A DNA stretch of 64,000 bases from Berberis thunbergii (lineage: Eukaryota > Streptophyta > Magnoliopsida > Ranunculales > Berberidaceae). The notes beneath the pieces are model-generated. The model was not told the origin of the DNA, did no database searches, and saw only the letters and a list, made by a program, of their open reading frames with translations. The stretch covers positions 62,001 through 126,000 of the forward strand of contig QNQO01007628.1 in NCBI GenBank assembly GCA_003290165.1, given 5' to 3'. Numbering within the stretch: position 1 is the stretch's first letter; every line of letters starts with the position of its first letter. Shown here piece by piece: positions 46,231-58,747 of the stretch. Made by a program: the position numbers and the translations under genes.

Positions 46231-47301
46231 GTCCCTCTCTCGTATAGGTACTCTCTCTCTCTCTTTTATTTTTTATGAAATTAGGGTTCGTAGAGTTTTT
46301 TTTATTTATGTCTCAAAAATGCCGAACAAATTGCAAGTCTTTGAGCATTGTTGACTGTTGATTGCAGAAGATGTTTTCATTTTGGGAAAAAATAACTAGG
46401 TATACAATTGGATTGGGGAAGATGAAGTTTAAAACAAACTTTCAGTATTCCAAGTTTTTATAGATTTGATTTTTTTCTTGATGTTGGTCGTTTCATATTT
46501 TTGTATTTAATTTTTAATTTGAGACATGTATTATCCTTGAATTTTTTTTTTATTTTTTATTGGAGATGTATACTAAGCTCATTGATAACTTACAAACAAT
46601 AAATATATAAAACTGAATTTGCATGTTGAAGACTTTCTAAACTTAAAATTAGTGGCATAATTTCTTTTTAAACCGATGTTCCATCAAATAATAATTTGCT
46701 AATTAATAAATTATTGTGTAACAAATCATATTAATGTAGAGAGATAAGACTGTAATATAATAAGGTGACATAAAATACATCTCAGTATCATCAATTTTTT
46801 TACATATTAGGGTGTGTTTGGTTGATGGAATTTCATTATATGAAAGAAAATATAGACACATGAAGGAGTGGATTCGATGAGTTAAAAATATAAGAGATAA
46901 AAATGAGATGATATAAAAGGTTGAAGTTACCAGAGAAAAATGAGGTAATCCTAAGAGTTATATAGAGAATTCATCAAAAACTGATTCAATAGCCGGAACA
47001 GAGAAGTAATCCTATGTCCATATGGAGAAATATTCAATTGGTTGATTTAAATGGTTGAAGTTGAAGAAAGAAATAAAACATGAATATGAGCCTTATCCCA
47101 AGTATGTAGAATATGCAAAAGAGGTATTTCCTCTATCTTTTTAAGCCTAAGGCCTTCGAATTATATTTTTGTTGCACATATACCTTCTTGGGGACGATGC
47201 AGAAAATTAATTATAAAACTGGGAAGTTTAATTATGTTCAAGATAGATTGGTTATGTTCCTTCAAGAGGGAGAAAAAAAAGTATAGAGAGCTAAAAAAGA
47301 C
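46231..47301. other. AT-rich CACTA interior
   Basis: No further exon of the neighbouring phosphoribulokinase fragment is readable here. GGGTGTGTTTGGTTGATGG near 46810 resembles one end of a Tourist-like MITE, but its partner was not found. Confidence 0.4.
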
Positions 47302-47847
47302 TCACATTGGGTGCAATCCTTCAATGACAAGGATCTTAGGAGGTTTGATGAGCTCTGGTGGATCCAAAAGACCACTGACATGGTTATAGATAGGCTTCTC
47401 AACAGCAATTCCCTCCTTCAAAGCCTTAACTTGTTCATACATGAGATCGAAGTCGTTGACTTTCGGGTCAAGTGCAGTTACACCATGAACCTTTCTTCCT
47501 GTTCTATCAAGTGAATGATAATCATCCAAGCATATTACAGTGGTGGTGTCACTGATCAAGGTGTTGGAGTCAGGGTTGCCACCCTTAGGTGGCTCAGCTG
47601 CACCACCAAACACACTTGTCAATCTCCTCATGAAGGTACTCTTCCCACACCCAGAGTCAGCTGCCAGTCCAATTACAATTGTTTTTTGCTCGTCAGCTGA
47701 GCATGAAATGTCAGTTGAGTATCTTCTGATGCTTCTCTTGTTGGTTGTGTAGAACACATAGTGTTTTTGGTGGAAACCCAAGTTGGGCTTTGTTGGTGTG
47801 GAGATTGAATTAAAAGAGTGGGATGTATAGACAGTGCAAATTGCCAT
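47302..47847 (-). pseudogene. PRK: Phosphoribulokinase first exon (captured fragment)
   Basis: Phosphoribulokinase makes ribulose-1,5-bisphosphate in the Calvin cycle in the chloroplast. The minus-strand frame, with its likely start at the ATG at 47847, has a Ser/Thr-rich transit-peptide-like N-terminus (MAICTVYTSHSFNS). After about 45 residues comes IVIGLAADSGCGKSTFMRRL, the P-loop with the first redox-regulated cysteine. TTVICLDDYHSLDRTGRK follows with the second regulatory cysteine, then the KVNDFDLMYEQVKALKEG region and ILVIEGLHPM. At that point a GTGAGT splice donor occurs. The 181 residues are uninterrupted. Exon 2 onward (more than half of the enzyme) is not found downstream in the window. 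It lies between CACTA sequences, so it is most simply a transduplicated first exon. If transcribed it could yield only the N-terminal half. Confidence 0.9.
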
Positions 47848-48105
47848 TTTTTTTTTAATTTTCTTCAAGAATTTCTCTAGCTACTTTCAAGAACCATGCA
47901 ATAGGTTATGCTTCTTACTTTCCTTTGGTTGCAAAGGAAAACTTAATAATGTAAAGAAAATGAAACTAGTTTTGATAGAAGTAAGAGAAGAAGAAAAAGA
48001 TATGTTTTTGAAGATAGAATATATCTGATGTGTGCTTGTTTTGTAAAAATTATGGGGTTTTGTTACCACTCATTGTTTTTCACAAAAAAATGGAGTGGAT
48101 TTTAA

Positions 48106-48642
48106 GGCTCAATTGGAGGTCAATTTGGGTGCAATCCGAGAATACAAGGATTTGAGTGACCAAATGGACTCCGTTTGACTTCTAACCACGCGTGGACGTT
48201 AATAATGAGAAATGGAACATTTTTGACTCAACAAACAAGTTTGGTTGCACTTAACGAAGATGGAAAACTCGATTGTACGTTGTAGGCTCAATTGGAGGTA
48301 AATTTGGGTGCAATCCGAGAATACAAGGATTTGAGTGACCAAATGTACTCCGTTTGATTTCTAACCTCGCGTGGACGTTAATAATGACAAATGGAACATG
48401 TTTGACTCAACAAACAAGTTTGGTTAAGTTTAACGAAGAAGGAAAACTCGTTTGTACGTTGTAGGCTCAATTGGAAGCCAATTTGGGTGCAATCCGAGAA
48501 TACAAGGATTTGAGTGACCAACTGGACTCCATTTGACTTCTAACCTCACGTGGACGTTAATAATGACAAATGGAACATGTTTGACTCAACTAACAAGTTT
48601 GGTTAAGTTTAACGAAGAAGGAAAACTCGTTTGTTGGAGCTA
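48106..48642. repeat. Three tandem copies of a 179-bp unit
   Basis: GGCTCAATTGGA starts the units at 48106, 48285 and 48464, giving two periods of exactly 179 bases. Units share GTGCAATCCGAGAATACAAG and ACTCAACAAACAAGTTTGG. They differ at only a few positions, and the last ends near 48636. No coding frame is conserved across units. Confidence 0.9.
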
Positions 48643-48722
48643 AGTTGTCCTATTTTTTTAATTGAATTTAATAATAACAGTATATTTTTATTTATTTTAA
48701 TATTTTCTGTATTTTGGACAAG

Positions 48723-48794
48723 AAACAAAAACTTGTTGATGAGGTGATATTTGTGATGGACAAGAGGCTCAAGGAGAAGCTTGGTGGTGATTAA
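48723..48794 (+). pseudogene. Exon-like terminal fragment, unrecognised
   Basis: After a pyrimidine-rich stretch and an acceptor-like ACAAG, the frame reads KQKLVDEVIFVMDKRLKEKL then GGD and a TAA stop. It looks like a last exon but I do not recognise its source. Confidence 0.3.
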
Positions 48795-49623
48795 ATTTCA
48801 AGTATGGATGTGGGGTGACATATGGCATTCAATGAGTGGTTGATTGGAGATAGAAAGGGTAAGTAAGAGTGCATGAGAGGAGTGGAGGAAATGTGGAGCA
48901 AAACATCAATCTCCCTCTTTAGTATTAGTTGTATGTCATGAACTCATGGGGTTGTTATCTTTGCTTATGGGGAACTTGATTGGAACTCCTCTCCTGTGAC
49001 AAGTCAACTTTCTCCATACCTCCGAAAAAAACATGAAAATAAAGGCTCAAATTTATTGTGATGGAATTGAACCGGATGATCGAAAAAGAAGGAAAAAAAA
49101 TTATGATTTGTTTACTGAATGTGGATTGTGTTGTAGTGCTTGATTGCGTGTTTTATTACCAACCAGACTTGTAATGGTACCAACTACAAAGATTGCATTC
49201 ATGTTCTCTCCATAGACCTGAAAATTCAATATTTGCTCTTGGATTGATTCTTAAAACTGGTAGTTTATCAGTTACAAACTTAGTTTTCCTATCCACTTGA
49301 GCATTAGTGGTGTTTCTCTCTTCGTGTTTACACAATCATTAGACGTGAAAACACAATCTTAAATGGTGAATACACAGAGTGAATAGAATAGAACTTCTGG
49401 TAATCATTGTGTTTTACAATTCAAAGAAGGTATGTATCCATATATAAAGCTTGTAATAATGGAGCCTTAGACTTTGTTGTTACTTGGTGGACTTTGTTGT
49501 TATTTGGGACTCATGGTGGAAGAACTTCTTTTGATGGTCCGTAACCTAAAAAAATATTTCTATTCTGGAGGAACTTTTGTTTTCTATTGGTTAAAAATGT
49601 AAGGTTGGGTAGGTTCTTTGAAG

Positions 49624-49731
49624 GTCACGGCTTCAAATGAGAAGGTTTTTGGTGGACTATTTGAAATTCCCACTGTGTATCAAAGCATCTTGAAAGACAA
49701 CCCCAACCTGAAGAGCTTACTGGAATTTTAA
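49624..49731 (+). pseudogene. Exon-like terminal fragment, unrecognised
   Basis: The frame VTASNEKVFGGLFEIPTVYQ continues to SILKDNPNLKSLLEF and a TAA stop. Codon use and composition look like real coding sequence compared with the AT-rich surroundings. The source gene is unknown to me. Confidence 0.35.
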
Positions 49732-49964
49732 TTGACTATGCTATAATATTTTTTGATGCATTTCTAATGCTATTTAGTCATCCTCTTTGGTTGAGACCAA
49801 ATATTTTGTCTTTGTTTCTTATTTAAATTTTTGAGTTGGGAAAGAGAAGCTTTGTAGCTATGTATTCAGATTGGCTTTTCCAATGCTTTATAAAAATCTA
49901 TTTGTGGTGATATGTTGTGGAAGGAAATTATCTATAAATGTGGTGTATATACACTACACCAAAA

Positions 49965-50352
49965 GGCCGGTTTAGCTACGCCGAGCTGGCCACGGTTCTA
50001 AACCGTTGGTTTATTTGCTACGGCCAAACACCGTAGCTATAAGTACCAACGGCTTAAAACTGTGGGTAAAATAAACCTGGCCACGGCTTAAAACCATTGG
50101 TATATTTGGAACGGCTAAAAACCGTAGCTAGTATTAGCAACGGCTTCAAACCGTGGGTACTATTAGCAACGGTTCAAAACCGTTGCAAAAAAATTTAGCA
50201 ACGGTTTAAAACCGTGGCTATGTATAGCAACGGCTAAAAACCGTGGCTAAAAAATTACAACAAAACGGTTGCCACGGTTTTAAACCGTGGCTAAACTTGC
50301 CAACGGTTTATAACCGTGGCTAAACTCGCCAACGGTTTAAAACCGTAGCTAT
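49965..50352. repeat. 5' subterminal repeats of the 11-kb CACTA element
   Basis: About every 20-40 bases there is a word such as GCCACGG(T/C)T(T/C)(T/A)AAACCGT(G/T)G in either orientation. Each is itself a small palindrome (CGGTTTAAAACCG). These arrays are the presumed binding sites of the element-encoded DNA-binding protein. Confidence 0.85.
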
Positions 50353-51031
50353 CTGATTTACACTTTTGCAATTTGGTGAAAATATTTTCGCGCTTTGGCG
50401 AAAAAATTGGGGAGAAATAGGTTCTCTCTCTCCACAGCTCCTCTTCACAAGCACGGATTCTCGAACTAGAGAAGAAGAAGAACTCAAGAAGGAGAGGACG
50501 ATTTCTTTCTTCTTCTTTAGATCTTGAGAGAACCGAATTGAAGAACATGAAATTGGAACTCCATTGTTAGTTTCTTCTTTCCAGTCGATTTTTTCTCTCT
50601 CTGTCCAAATCACAAGTAGAAGAAGCATCTAAGCATCTCACCCCCTTCAGCTAGTAATAATCGCGTTGGAACCCCAGGTTGGCCCATTCTTCCAAATCTC
50701 AGTTTCTCTTTCACTCATGCTCATTATCAACCATTGGGTATCTTTCTAATCAACCAAATGATCACAGCAAGAAATGGGTTTGTTTTTCTGTCAAAACTAA
50801 TTCGTGGGTTTAGTTTTATTTTTGTTAATAGTTTCTCAACCGGTCTATTTGGTTGGTTGAGGGTTCGAAAAAAGCGATTCGTTTCGTTCGTTCGCTGCTT
50901 CAGATCTCGTAGCGATTGGAACCACAACTAGTTACAGTGCTCGTCCTTTCTTACTGAAACCCTAATTTTGAACTCTCGATTTTGAGGGTTTTCGAGTTGA
51001 CTCTCCGATTTGATTCAGCGATCTAGTCGTC

Positions 51032-54000
51032 ATGGCGGCCGCAAATGCTCCGATCACCATGCGAGAGACTCTCACGGTGACTGACTCTTTTATTCTTTTA
51101 TTGAATATTGTTCAGTAGCTCTATTTTTTGTATCAGTTGTTTAAAATAATTTTATTCGATCTGATTCTCGATTGATTCACTCTTGAACTCCGAATTCAGT
51201 TAAGTTTTGGTGAATTTTTGAGTCAAGATTTGGTGATTGTGTTGATCATGACAGATCTGTAGTATTAGTCAAGATCTGATTAGTTCAATCTAAGTTTTTC
51301 AACTCAATTATGCAATTAAATGCTGAAAGATGTTTCGTAATCTGATTCATTGTGTTTGCAGCTTCCGAGCGTTGGAATCAATCCGCAGTTTATCACCTTC
51401 ACTCATGTTACTATGGAATCTGAGAAGTATATGTGTGTTCGGGAGACTTCGCCACAGAACAGTGTTGTGATAATTGGCATGAACATGCCTATGCAGCCAT
51501 TGAGAAGATCTATCACTGCCGATTCGGCCTTGATGAACCCAAATTCAAGAATTCTTGCTCTCAAAGGTTTGGAGTTTCTTATTGCGATTAATAGTGTCCA
51601 TATTTTTCTATGAATTCGCGGTATCTAATGAATGCACAAAGTCAGTAGGTACTCTAATCAAATTATTAGTAGATGATTCAATATTTTAGTTACATTAACA
51701 ATGCCTTGCATTTATCTTGTTCATCTCTGCAATCTGTACGTTTTCAAACTCAGCATTACGTGATTTGTAATGTACACCTCGTTAGTGGTACCATGAGCAA
51801 AATTTTTGGCTAGAAGAGTGAAAGAAACAAAAATATTCCATTTATGTAATGCGGATTGTAAGTTGTTGATTAATTAGCTGATATTAAATTGGTGATTAAT
51901 CTCTTCTCGCTAGTAGAGCGTTATATTTTTGAAACTAATGGTTTGAATAATTCCTTGGCCGAGTAATCGGCGAATATTTGCAAATTCAACTATTAATCAC
52001 GATTAATTTCTTTCAAAAAGTCACCAATTAATCGGTCCATAGCAATGTAAAAAAATCGTTTTTCCCCATAACCTCATTGAGAGAACGACCAAACGAATGA
52101 TAAGCAAAACTAAAGAATATTGCACCTTTGACATTGAATTCTTTATTTGTTATAATTTGCTTTAAAATGTGACAACTGATGTTCACTACTTAAATACACA
52201 TTTTTTTTAAGAATTATACACATTACTTAGAAGGATAAAGAAATTATGTTTATAAAATATAGGCTGATTAATTTTGATTAATCCCGATTAATTTCATATC
52301 GCTCATTAGGGTCCAATTAATAATTGAGATTCACAAATGACAAGTGACCTTTGCAATTGGGAGGGATGGAAAACTTATGAAGATGTGACTCAATTTGCCA
52401 TCTACTAGGCGTTTTTAAACGCAATGATTAGTGATAATATCGATTTTGTTCACATTACATATAAAAGCAGATTACTATACTTTCCAAGTGTTGAAATTTT
52501 GTTTTTGTTTGAAGCTCAACTTCAAGGAACCGCGCAAGATCACTTGCAAATATTCAACATTGAAGCAAAGGCAAAAATGAAGTCTCATCAGATGCCTGAG
52601 CAGGTTATAATTGCATCCTGTTTACTTTTCCATCATAAAAGTATCTTAGTTTTTTTGTTGGAATAAGGCTAATTTTTGCTTATTTGTTGTCATTCGTCCA
52701 GGTTGTCTTTTGGAAATGGATTACCCCAAAGACGTTGGGTTTGGTCACTCAAACGACAGTATATCATTGGTCAATTGAAGGTAGATATTTGGTTTGCCTT
52801 TTGATAGCCAAGTTTTTTTTCTTAGTTTGTTTTGTTTGCAAATTCTGAATTGAATTCTGTCATGATATATGTTTGCATGGTGTTTATCTAAGCGAATCAC
52901 AACCTGCTAAGATATTCGAAAGAACAGCTAATTTGGCGAATAATCAAATTATCAACTACCGATGTGATCCAACAGAGAAGTGGTTAGTCTTGATTGGAAT
53001 TGCTCCTGGCTCAGCTGAGGTGTGTGTTAACCTTATAGATCATGTATTTCTGTTACTTTTTTCAAGGCAAACCAATCATTCAGATATTGTTTATTGTTAC
53101 ATCCTAACCGATTACTCCACCTGACATTATTCGTCTTCCATACATCCAATTTGATTGATTGTTGACTGCCGAAAAAGTGTAAAGGTTACACATTATAAAT
53201 TAAGTAATTAACAACATACACATTTTCTTAAACATCGAAAGTTTTCCCTGATGTTGTGGTGGACATATTTTTGTCAGGAATTTTGAATTTGACTTGGAGC
53301 TTTATGCATGGAATACTACTAGAAAGAAAAAGCTATTACCTGACAATCTAAATGCGCTAATACATACTTACTCTGCTCTTTCTTTTCTAGGAAAGGGGCA
53401 TTTAAGTGATTTTAAAATGATTTTTGTGTTGTTTTGCTACAAGATCGTTACATGAGTTGTTTGCCAGATCTAATTGGGTTACCACAGTTAGGGATGTGGA
53501 GTTGTAAGCGAGCATCATTAGTCTGATCTGTCAATTGGTGTTTAAGCACCTCACAATTACACATCTTCATCGATGATCATTGGTTTTGGTTTACTGTAAA
53601 GAATGGTTTCATTGGTGTTTTCATGCTTATATGTAGACTACATACTAGAGTTGTAAAGAAAAATCCTTGCATGGTCCATTGAGTTGGAAATGGATGAATA
53701 TCGCTTATCAGTTTTGTTGATCCGAATCTCGCATCATAATGATAATATATTCTTGTGAATTATTGTACACTAATCGATGCCCTAAACCGTTGTAGAGATC
53801 GGTGCTAGGAGTCTTAATCAAAGATTTTCTTTTGTTCTTTGATAGGATGTCATATGAATTTTCATCAACATGTTCCTTTTTTATTTCTAGTTGTGTTGTG
53901 TGAAGCAATGTGCCAGTTCTTAAGAGACGAAGACAACTTCAGTTTGGGATTACTGTTACAAAATTTTGTCACATGTCATCCACTATTAATGTGCTTTCCA

Positions 54001-56020
54001 TTGTTTTTGTATATATTAGGACTATTGTAATCTAAATCATTATTTTGTATCTAAATTTCTCACTTTCTCAGTGCTGCATTTTATCACAGTTGTTTTGTGC
54101 TTTCCCTAATCTCATCAAACTATCATAAAAGGTTGTTTACTTGTAATATATACAGTATGTAATGCTAGTATCATTTATTTTTAGATCCTGATTCTCAAAT
54201 TCAATGGTATGGTATTTTTATGGTAGCATTCACTACTGTACTCTAATTTGTTTTCATTTGTTAAACTCAATTGCAGAGCCTCAACTAGTTAAGGGGAACA
54301 TGCAACTTTTCTCTATGGATCAGCAGCGTAGTCAGGCTCTTGAAGCACATGCAACATCGTTTGCTTCATTCAAGGTGCGACACGTTTCTTTCTCTCATTT
54401 TTTTTTGCTTTTTAATTTTGATTGTATTTCTCCTATTGACACTATATTCTTTTTGGCGTTATGCTCAGGTCCCTGGGAATGAAAACCCTTCTACGCTAAT
54501 CTGCTTTGCCTCAAAGACTTCCAATGCTGGACAACTTACGTCAAAGTTGCACGTGATTGAGCTTGGTGCCCAGCCAGGTTATTATATATTTTTCGTGTCT
54601 CTTATTTAGGCAATGGATAACCATTGTGTACTCCTTATTATCTATGATTAAATAACACTCTCCCCTTTTGTTTCTCGTGCCTTTCTTGTGTTTACTTATT
54701 TTGTTAAATTTGGTGCTGATTTTTTGAATTTGATATGCAGGGAAGCCAGGCTTTTCAAAGAAACAAGCAGACCTTTTCTTCCCTCCAGATTTTGCTGATG
54801 ACTTTCCTGTATCCAATGCAGGTAGCATTTAACTAGTTCGCTCGTGTCAACTACCTGTTACCCTTTTTACTCGAGTATCAAATTTAACATTCTGCTTTTT
54901 TATTTGGACAAATATCACACAAGTACAGTTTGATATATGTGATCACAAAGCTTGGACTTCTGTTTGTGTATGACCTGGAGACCACTACAGCTGTATATAG
55001 AAACCGAATTAGTCCAGATCCTGTATTTTTGACAACAGAAGCTACATCTGTAGGAGGTTTCTATGCCGTCAATAGGCGAGGACAGGTGTTACTTGCCACT
55101 GTAAATGAAGCAACCATTGTGCCATTTGTCAGCGGTTAAGTAAGTCTTATAGATTTACCTTTTTAGTTACTAACATAGCAACTGAAATGTATTCTCACGA
55201 GTGTGCTCTTGCAACTGCTATAGCTAAACAATTTGGAGCTTGCTGTTAGTCTTGCAAAAAGATGAAACCTTCCTGGGGCAGAGAATTTGGTACGTCTGGA
55301 ATTTTTTTCATCTCTTACTTTGATACCAATCCTCATGAGTTACTTTTTCGAAGTGCAAATTGCAAGTGCAGGTGTTCCTTTTGGCATCATACAAGTGTTA
55401 TTGACTTAACTTCTATGTCTCAGGTTGTTCAAAGATTTCAGGAGTTGTTCTCTCAGACCAAATATAAGGAAGCTGTTGAGCTTGCTGCCGATTCTCCTCA
55501 AGGAATCCTTCGTACCCTTGACACTGTTGCAAAATTTCAGGTATTTGATAGTCACATTAACCCTCTAAATCTAATGAAAACCAAGAAAGGCAGGCACTGT
55601 TACAACATCCATGTCTTATTTGTATTTTTCAAAATATTCTGTGAACTTGGGCTCTTAGCGTGCATGATGTAGTGTTAATACCTTTTATTCTTTTGATGTA
55701 GTGTTTCCTTCCTATGAAATGAAAGCTCTGCTTTCATTTCTTATCTAATGTATTGATATCCTGGGAGCAGAAAAGAAGCATGGCATTTGATTGGTCTTTG
55801 ATATTTACCTTTCCTTTTGCAGAGTGTTCCTGTGCAAGCTGGGCAAACTCCACCATTGTTGCAGTACTTTGGGACATTGTTAACTAAAGGAAAGCTCAAT
55901 GCATTTGAGTCTTTGGAATTATCTCGTTTAGTTGTGAATCAGAACAAAAAGAATTTTTTGGAGAACTGGTTGGCTGAGGATAAACTTGAATGCAGTGAGG
56001 AACTCGGAGATCTTGTCAAG
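51032..56020 (+). pseudogene. CHC: Clathrin heavy chain, N-terminal 12 exons (captured, broken)
   Basis: Clathrin heavy chain forms the triskelion leg of endocytic coats. Exons are 51032-51076 (MAAANAPITMRETLT), 51362-51566, 52515-52603, 52702-52780, ~52891-53019, 54277-54374, 54469-54577, 54741-54821, ~54912-55136, 55224-55289, 55424-55540 and 55823-56020, ending EELGDLVK. They cover roughly the first 490 of about 1700 residues, the N-terminal propeller. Typical stretches are [37 protein letters not shown] and [15 protein letters not shown]. Breaks are frame loss at the exon 5 acceptor, a missing base at the exon 6 start, an extra base near 54814, loss of the exon 9 acceptor AG, TAA at 55137-55139 and TGA at 55263-55265. 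The upstream 50400-51031 looks like native leader/promoter DNA. The introns show genomic capture. The leg and hub domains are absent. Confidence 0.95.
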
Positions 56021-56795
56021 GTATGGTTAGGAATCTTAATATTGAATGACATTCTACTTTACAGTTTCAGTTATGTCAAAACAATTCTAATCTTAATATT
56101 CAATAAATTTTTTTTCTCTTTTTTTTTCTTCCTGAAAACTCTTTCATGTATCTTCGTGAACTCCGAATCTCTGGTTACCCAGTCAGTTATATCCTGATTA
56201 TTAGGTGCTTATTTTGAAGTTATATTGTATGTATCCGTGTAGTCATTGGCCTGAAAAGTAGTTGCTTTAGCACCCTTCTAGAACGCTTGGTTATACTTAT
56301 CACAACTATCATGCCACCAACACATTTCTTTGCAAGCTTTAGTTTTGATGAGAAGCCCATCCAGTGCTCTACCATCATTCCACCATCACCACCTATTTAG
56401 TCTTAAGTGAAACAAGTTACTCCCAACTTTGTCTATGCGGCGTAACACTTGTTCTCCATTCTAAACAAAGAACTCCATGCAACAAATCTTCTAGAATTTG
56501 GTGTAGTAGGCTCTGGCTCGTTCTATGGTTTTTCTATTCCACCTCTGCTTCATTATTTGAAGTTTCTAATCCATTACATGTTCTTTCCTTTATCTATTTT
56601 CTTTTGATACTATTGCTGTCCTTCTTTGGATGTACAATGGATTCTAACTGGGTACAGTAGGTGTCAAGCCTACACATACAATAGGTTGGCTGATTGGATG
56701 AAATATCCAGTTTATCATGTTGAAATCTGTGATTATAAGATCTTGAACTAGACTAAATTGATCAATTTGTACCTCATTTGTATTTATATTTGTAG

Positions 56796-57195
56796 GAAGG
56801 CCCTACTCTCAAAAGCAGGAGAAAAGCTGGCTGTGCGACTAGGATTGCAGTTTTAACATGGAGGTCGTTGTTAATAATGTCAAGGGAGTGGGAGTACTTT
56901 TGGCTTCGGCTGCTTCTCTCCACTCTTCTTGCAGTCTGTATTGGTACAATATTTTTCAACCTCGGGCATTTTCTGTCATCTGTAATGGTGAGTTTCTGAA
57001 ATTCTACGTTGTGTGTTTTTAATTTTAATTTTTTTGAAGTTTCTGACTTTATTCAACAGTAAAAGAGAGCATCAAAACATAACCCAGATATCCCAACAAT
57101 TTTTGCAGGTGAGAGTTGCAGCGGTGTTTGTCTTTGTATCGTTTACTTCTCTCATGAGTATTACTGGTTTACCTGCTCATATAAAAGAAATCAAG
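56796..57195 (+). pseudogene. ABCG half-transporter membrane-domain fragment (captured)
   Basis: Two exons with good splice sites are 56796-56987 and 57109-57195. They encode RIAVLTWRSLLIMSREWEYF and then LRLLLSTLLAVCIGTIFFNL GH (membrane helices), followed by VRVAAVFVFVSFTSLMSITG and LPAHIKEIK. This is the start of the ABC2-type membrane domain of plant ABCG (WBC) exporters, close to the ABCG3 type by recall. The joined frame of 93 codons is open. The ATP-binding domain and the remaining helices are missing. It directly follows the clathrin fragment. Confidence 0.85.
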
Positions 57196-57585
57196 GTAAC
57201 CTTGCTTCCATTTTTAGCTATAAGCAGTACTAGAGCATACAAGTTGAGTATATATACAATAAATCCTCAAATTCAATTGCTCTTTTCACTCATTAGTTAA
57301 AGGTTTCATGTCTCTGTCGCTCACTTGCTTTTACTTGTAAATTGTTACGAAGGATACATGCATGCTCGAAGCATTCAAACATGAAATGAAGAAAATTTGA
57401 AGAAGGGTACTAGGTCAATCTCCTCCACCCAGAAAAGTTACCCATTGATCATAATGCCATTGCTTTCAGAGCGGAAGCTCAGGTACAACAAGGTCAGTGA
57501 GTGACTCAGTGATTTCAGCTCTGTTTCTCACTTTCTTGTTTATGGGATTTTAGGTTTGTGTGTAAAGTTGTTGACTTTGTGGTAG

Positions 57586-58471
57586 GTGATTGCCCAAGCA
57601 TCAACAACAGGGGAATCTGAAGCTCAGCAAGAGGTTTTCGATTGGACTTCTGTAATTTTGTCGTAAGTTCTTATTCATACCCATTTTAGCAAATTTGAGG
57701 TCCCAGTTTCTAATTACATTTTTTCATTTTTGATTACCCTACACATTCTTCACTGTTGAGCTTAGCTGTATGAAAGTCACAATCTTAAAAAGTAAAGAAA
57801 TGTGAATGAAGGATGACTTCTTTTGATCACTTATTAAGAACTACTTGCGCTGTGCATACGTCACAATATACCAAGGGTTGAGGTTGCTTGTCCCTGGTAT
57901 CTGTCAAGAGGTATTATAAAGTATAGGTATTGGCACTTATAAGAATAAATTGAATATGCAATGGCCATCTACACATCAATCTAATTCCTCATATAGAATC
58001 ACATGGTATTGTTCGCCATTCTTGTTTCTTTTTTATGAAGATGTTGTCTTCTTACAGGTTCTTATTCCCAGCTTTAGGGGGTTACTATTTGGATATGATA
58101 TTGGTGCCACCTTTGGAGCTACTATCTCTTTGCAGGTTCCTTGTATTTTAATTTTGTAGTTGTTTTCCCCCTTCCTTTATTTTTTATCTCTTTATCCCAA
58201 CCAACTTCACTTTGGTTGATGCCATTTTTATTTTCATCTTGACAGTCAGCCGAGCTTAGTGTCATGACATGGTTCAACCTGACATCAGTACAGCTTGGTC
58301 TTGTGGTACATTTCGTGCTTGAAACTTGTTGTGACGCATAAGTGTTGGCAACAATTTTATACGGTGGATTTTACTGAACTTTCTTTGATGTTTATTGAGT
58401 GTAGGTTAGTGGTTCCCTCTACGGAGCCCTTCTTGGTTCTGTCCTTGCCTACCCAACTGCAAATTTTCTAG
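57586..58471 (+). pseudogene. D-xylose/H+ symporter-like (plastid sugar transporter) fragment (captured)
   Basis: Exons are 57586-57662 (STTGESEAQQEVFDWTSVIL), 58058-58135 (RFLFPALGG, then LFGYDIGAT, FGATISLQ), 58246-58305 (SAELSVMTWFNLTSVQLGLV) and 58405-~58471 (VSGSLYGALLGSVLAYPTAN, then FL). The GGxLFGYDIG motif is the first transmembrane signature of the MFS sugar-transporter family. The combination resembles plant D-xylose-proton symporter-like 3 (At5g59250). A one-base loss within the GGGGG run near 58077-58082 shifts the frame in the second exon. Only the first two helices or so are represented. Plastid targeting of the parent is by recall, not visible here. Confidence 0.85.
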
Positions 58472-58747
58472 TTACATCTTTTATGCAAATGGGATATGTT
58501 TTAACATTTCCTTCAAATTAATAACCAGTTTCAGACTTTTTAAAAAAACAAATTGTTGTACCTCTTCAGACACTTGATTTAAACGCTCATCAATTATCTG
58601 TCATCATGATGTATATGGTTGTCAGGAAACAATCAGTTTTGTAGCTTTGGTCCTAATTGATGGGGCTTTTTGTTTTTGTCCTTGGAAGCTAAGCAGAGTA
58701 AGACTAGATTTCTGTTGCATCGAAAATAGAGGGTAAGTTTGTTGGTT

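Noticed and set aside
45894..46354. Overlapping frames of about 100-130 codons on both strands
   Set aside because: They are produced by CT-rich degenerate repeats, giving Ser/Pro/Leu or Arg/Glu/Gly monotony, with no domain or splice context.
48106..48642. Three regularly spaced repeats considered as a CRISPR-like array
   Set aside because: The unit is 179 bp head-to-tail without spacers, in a plant nuclear genome.
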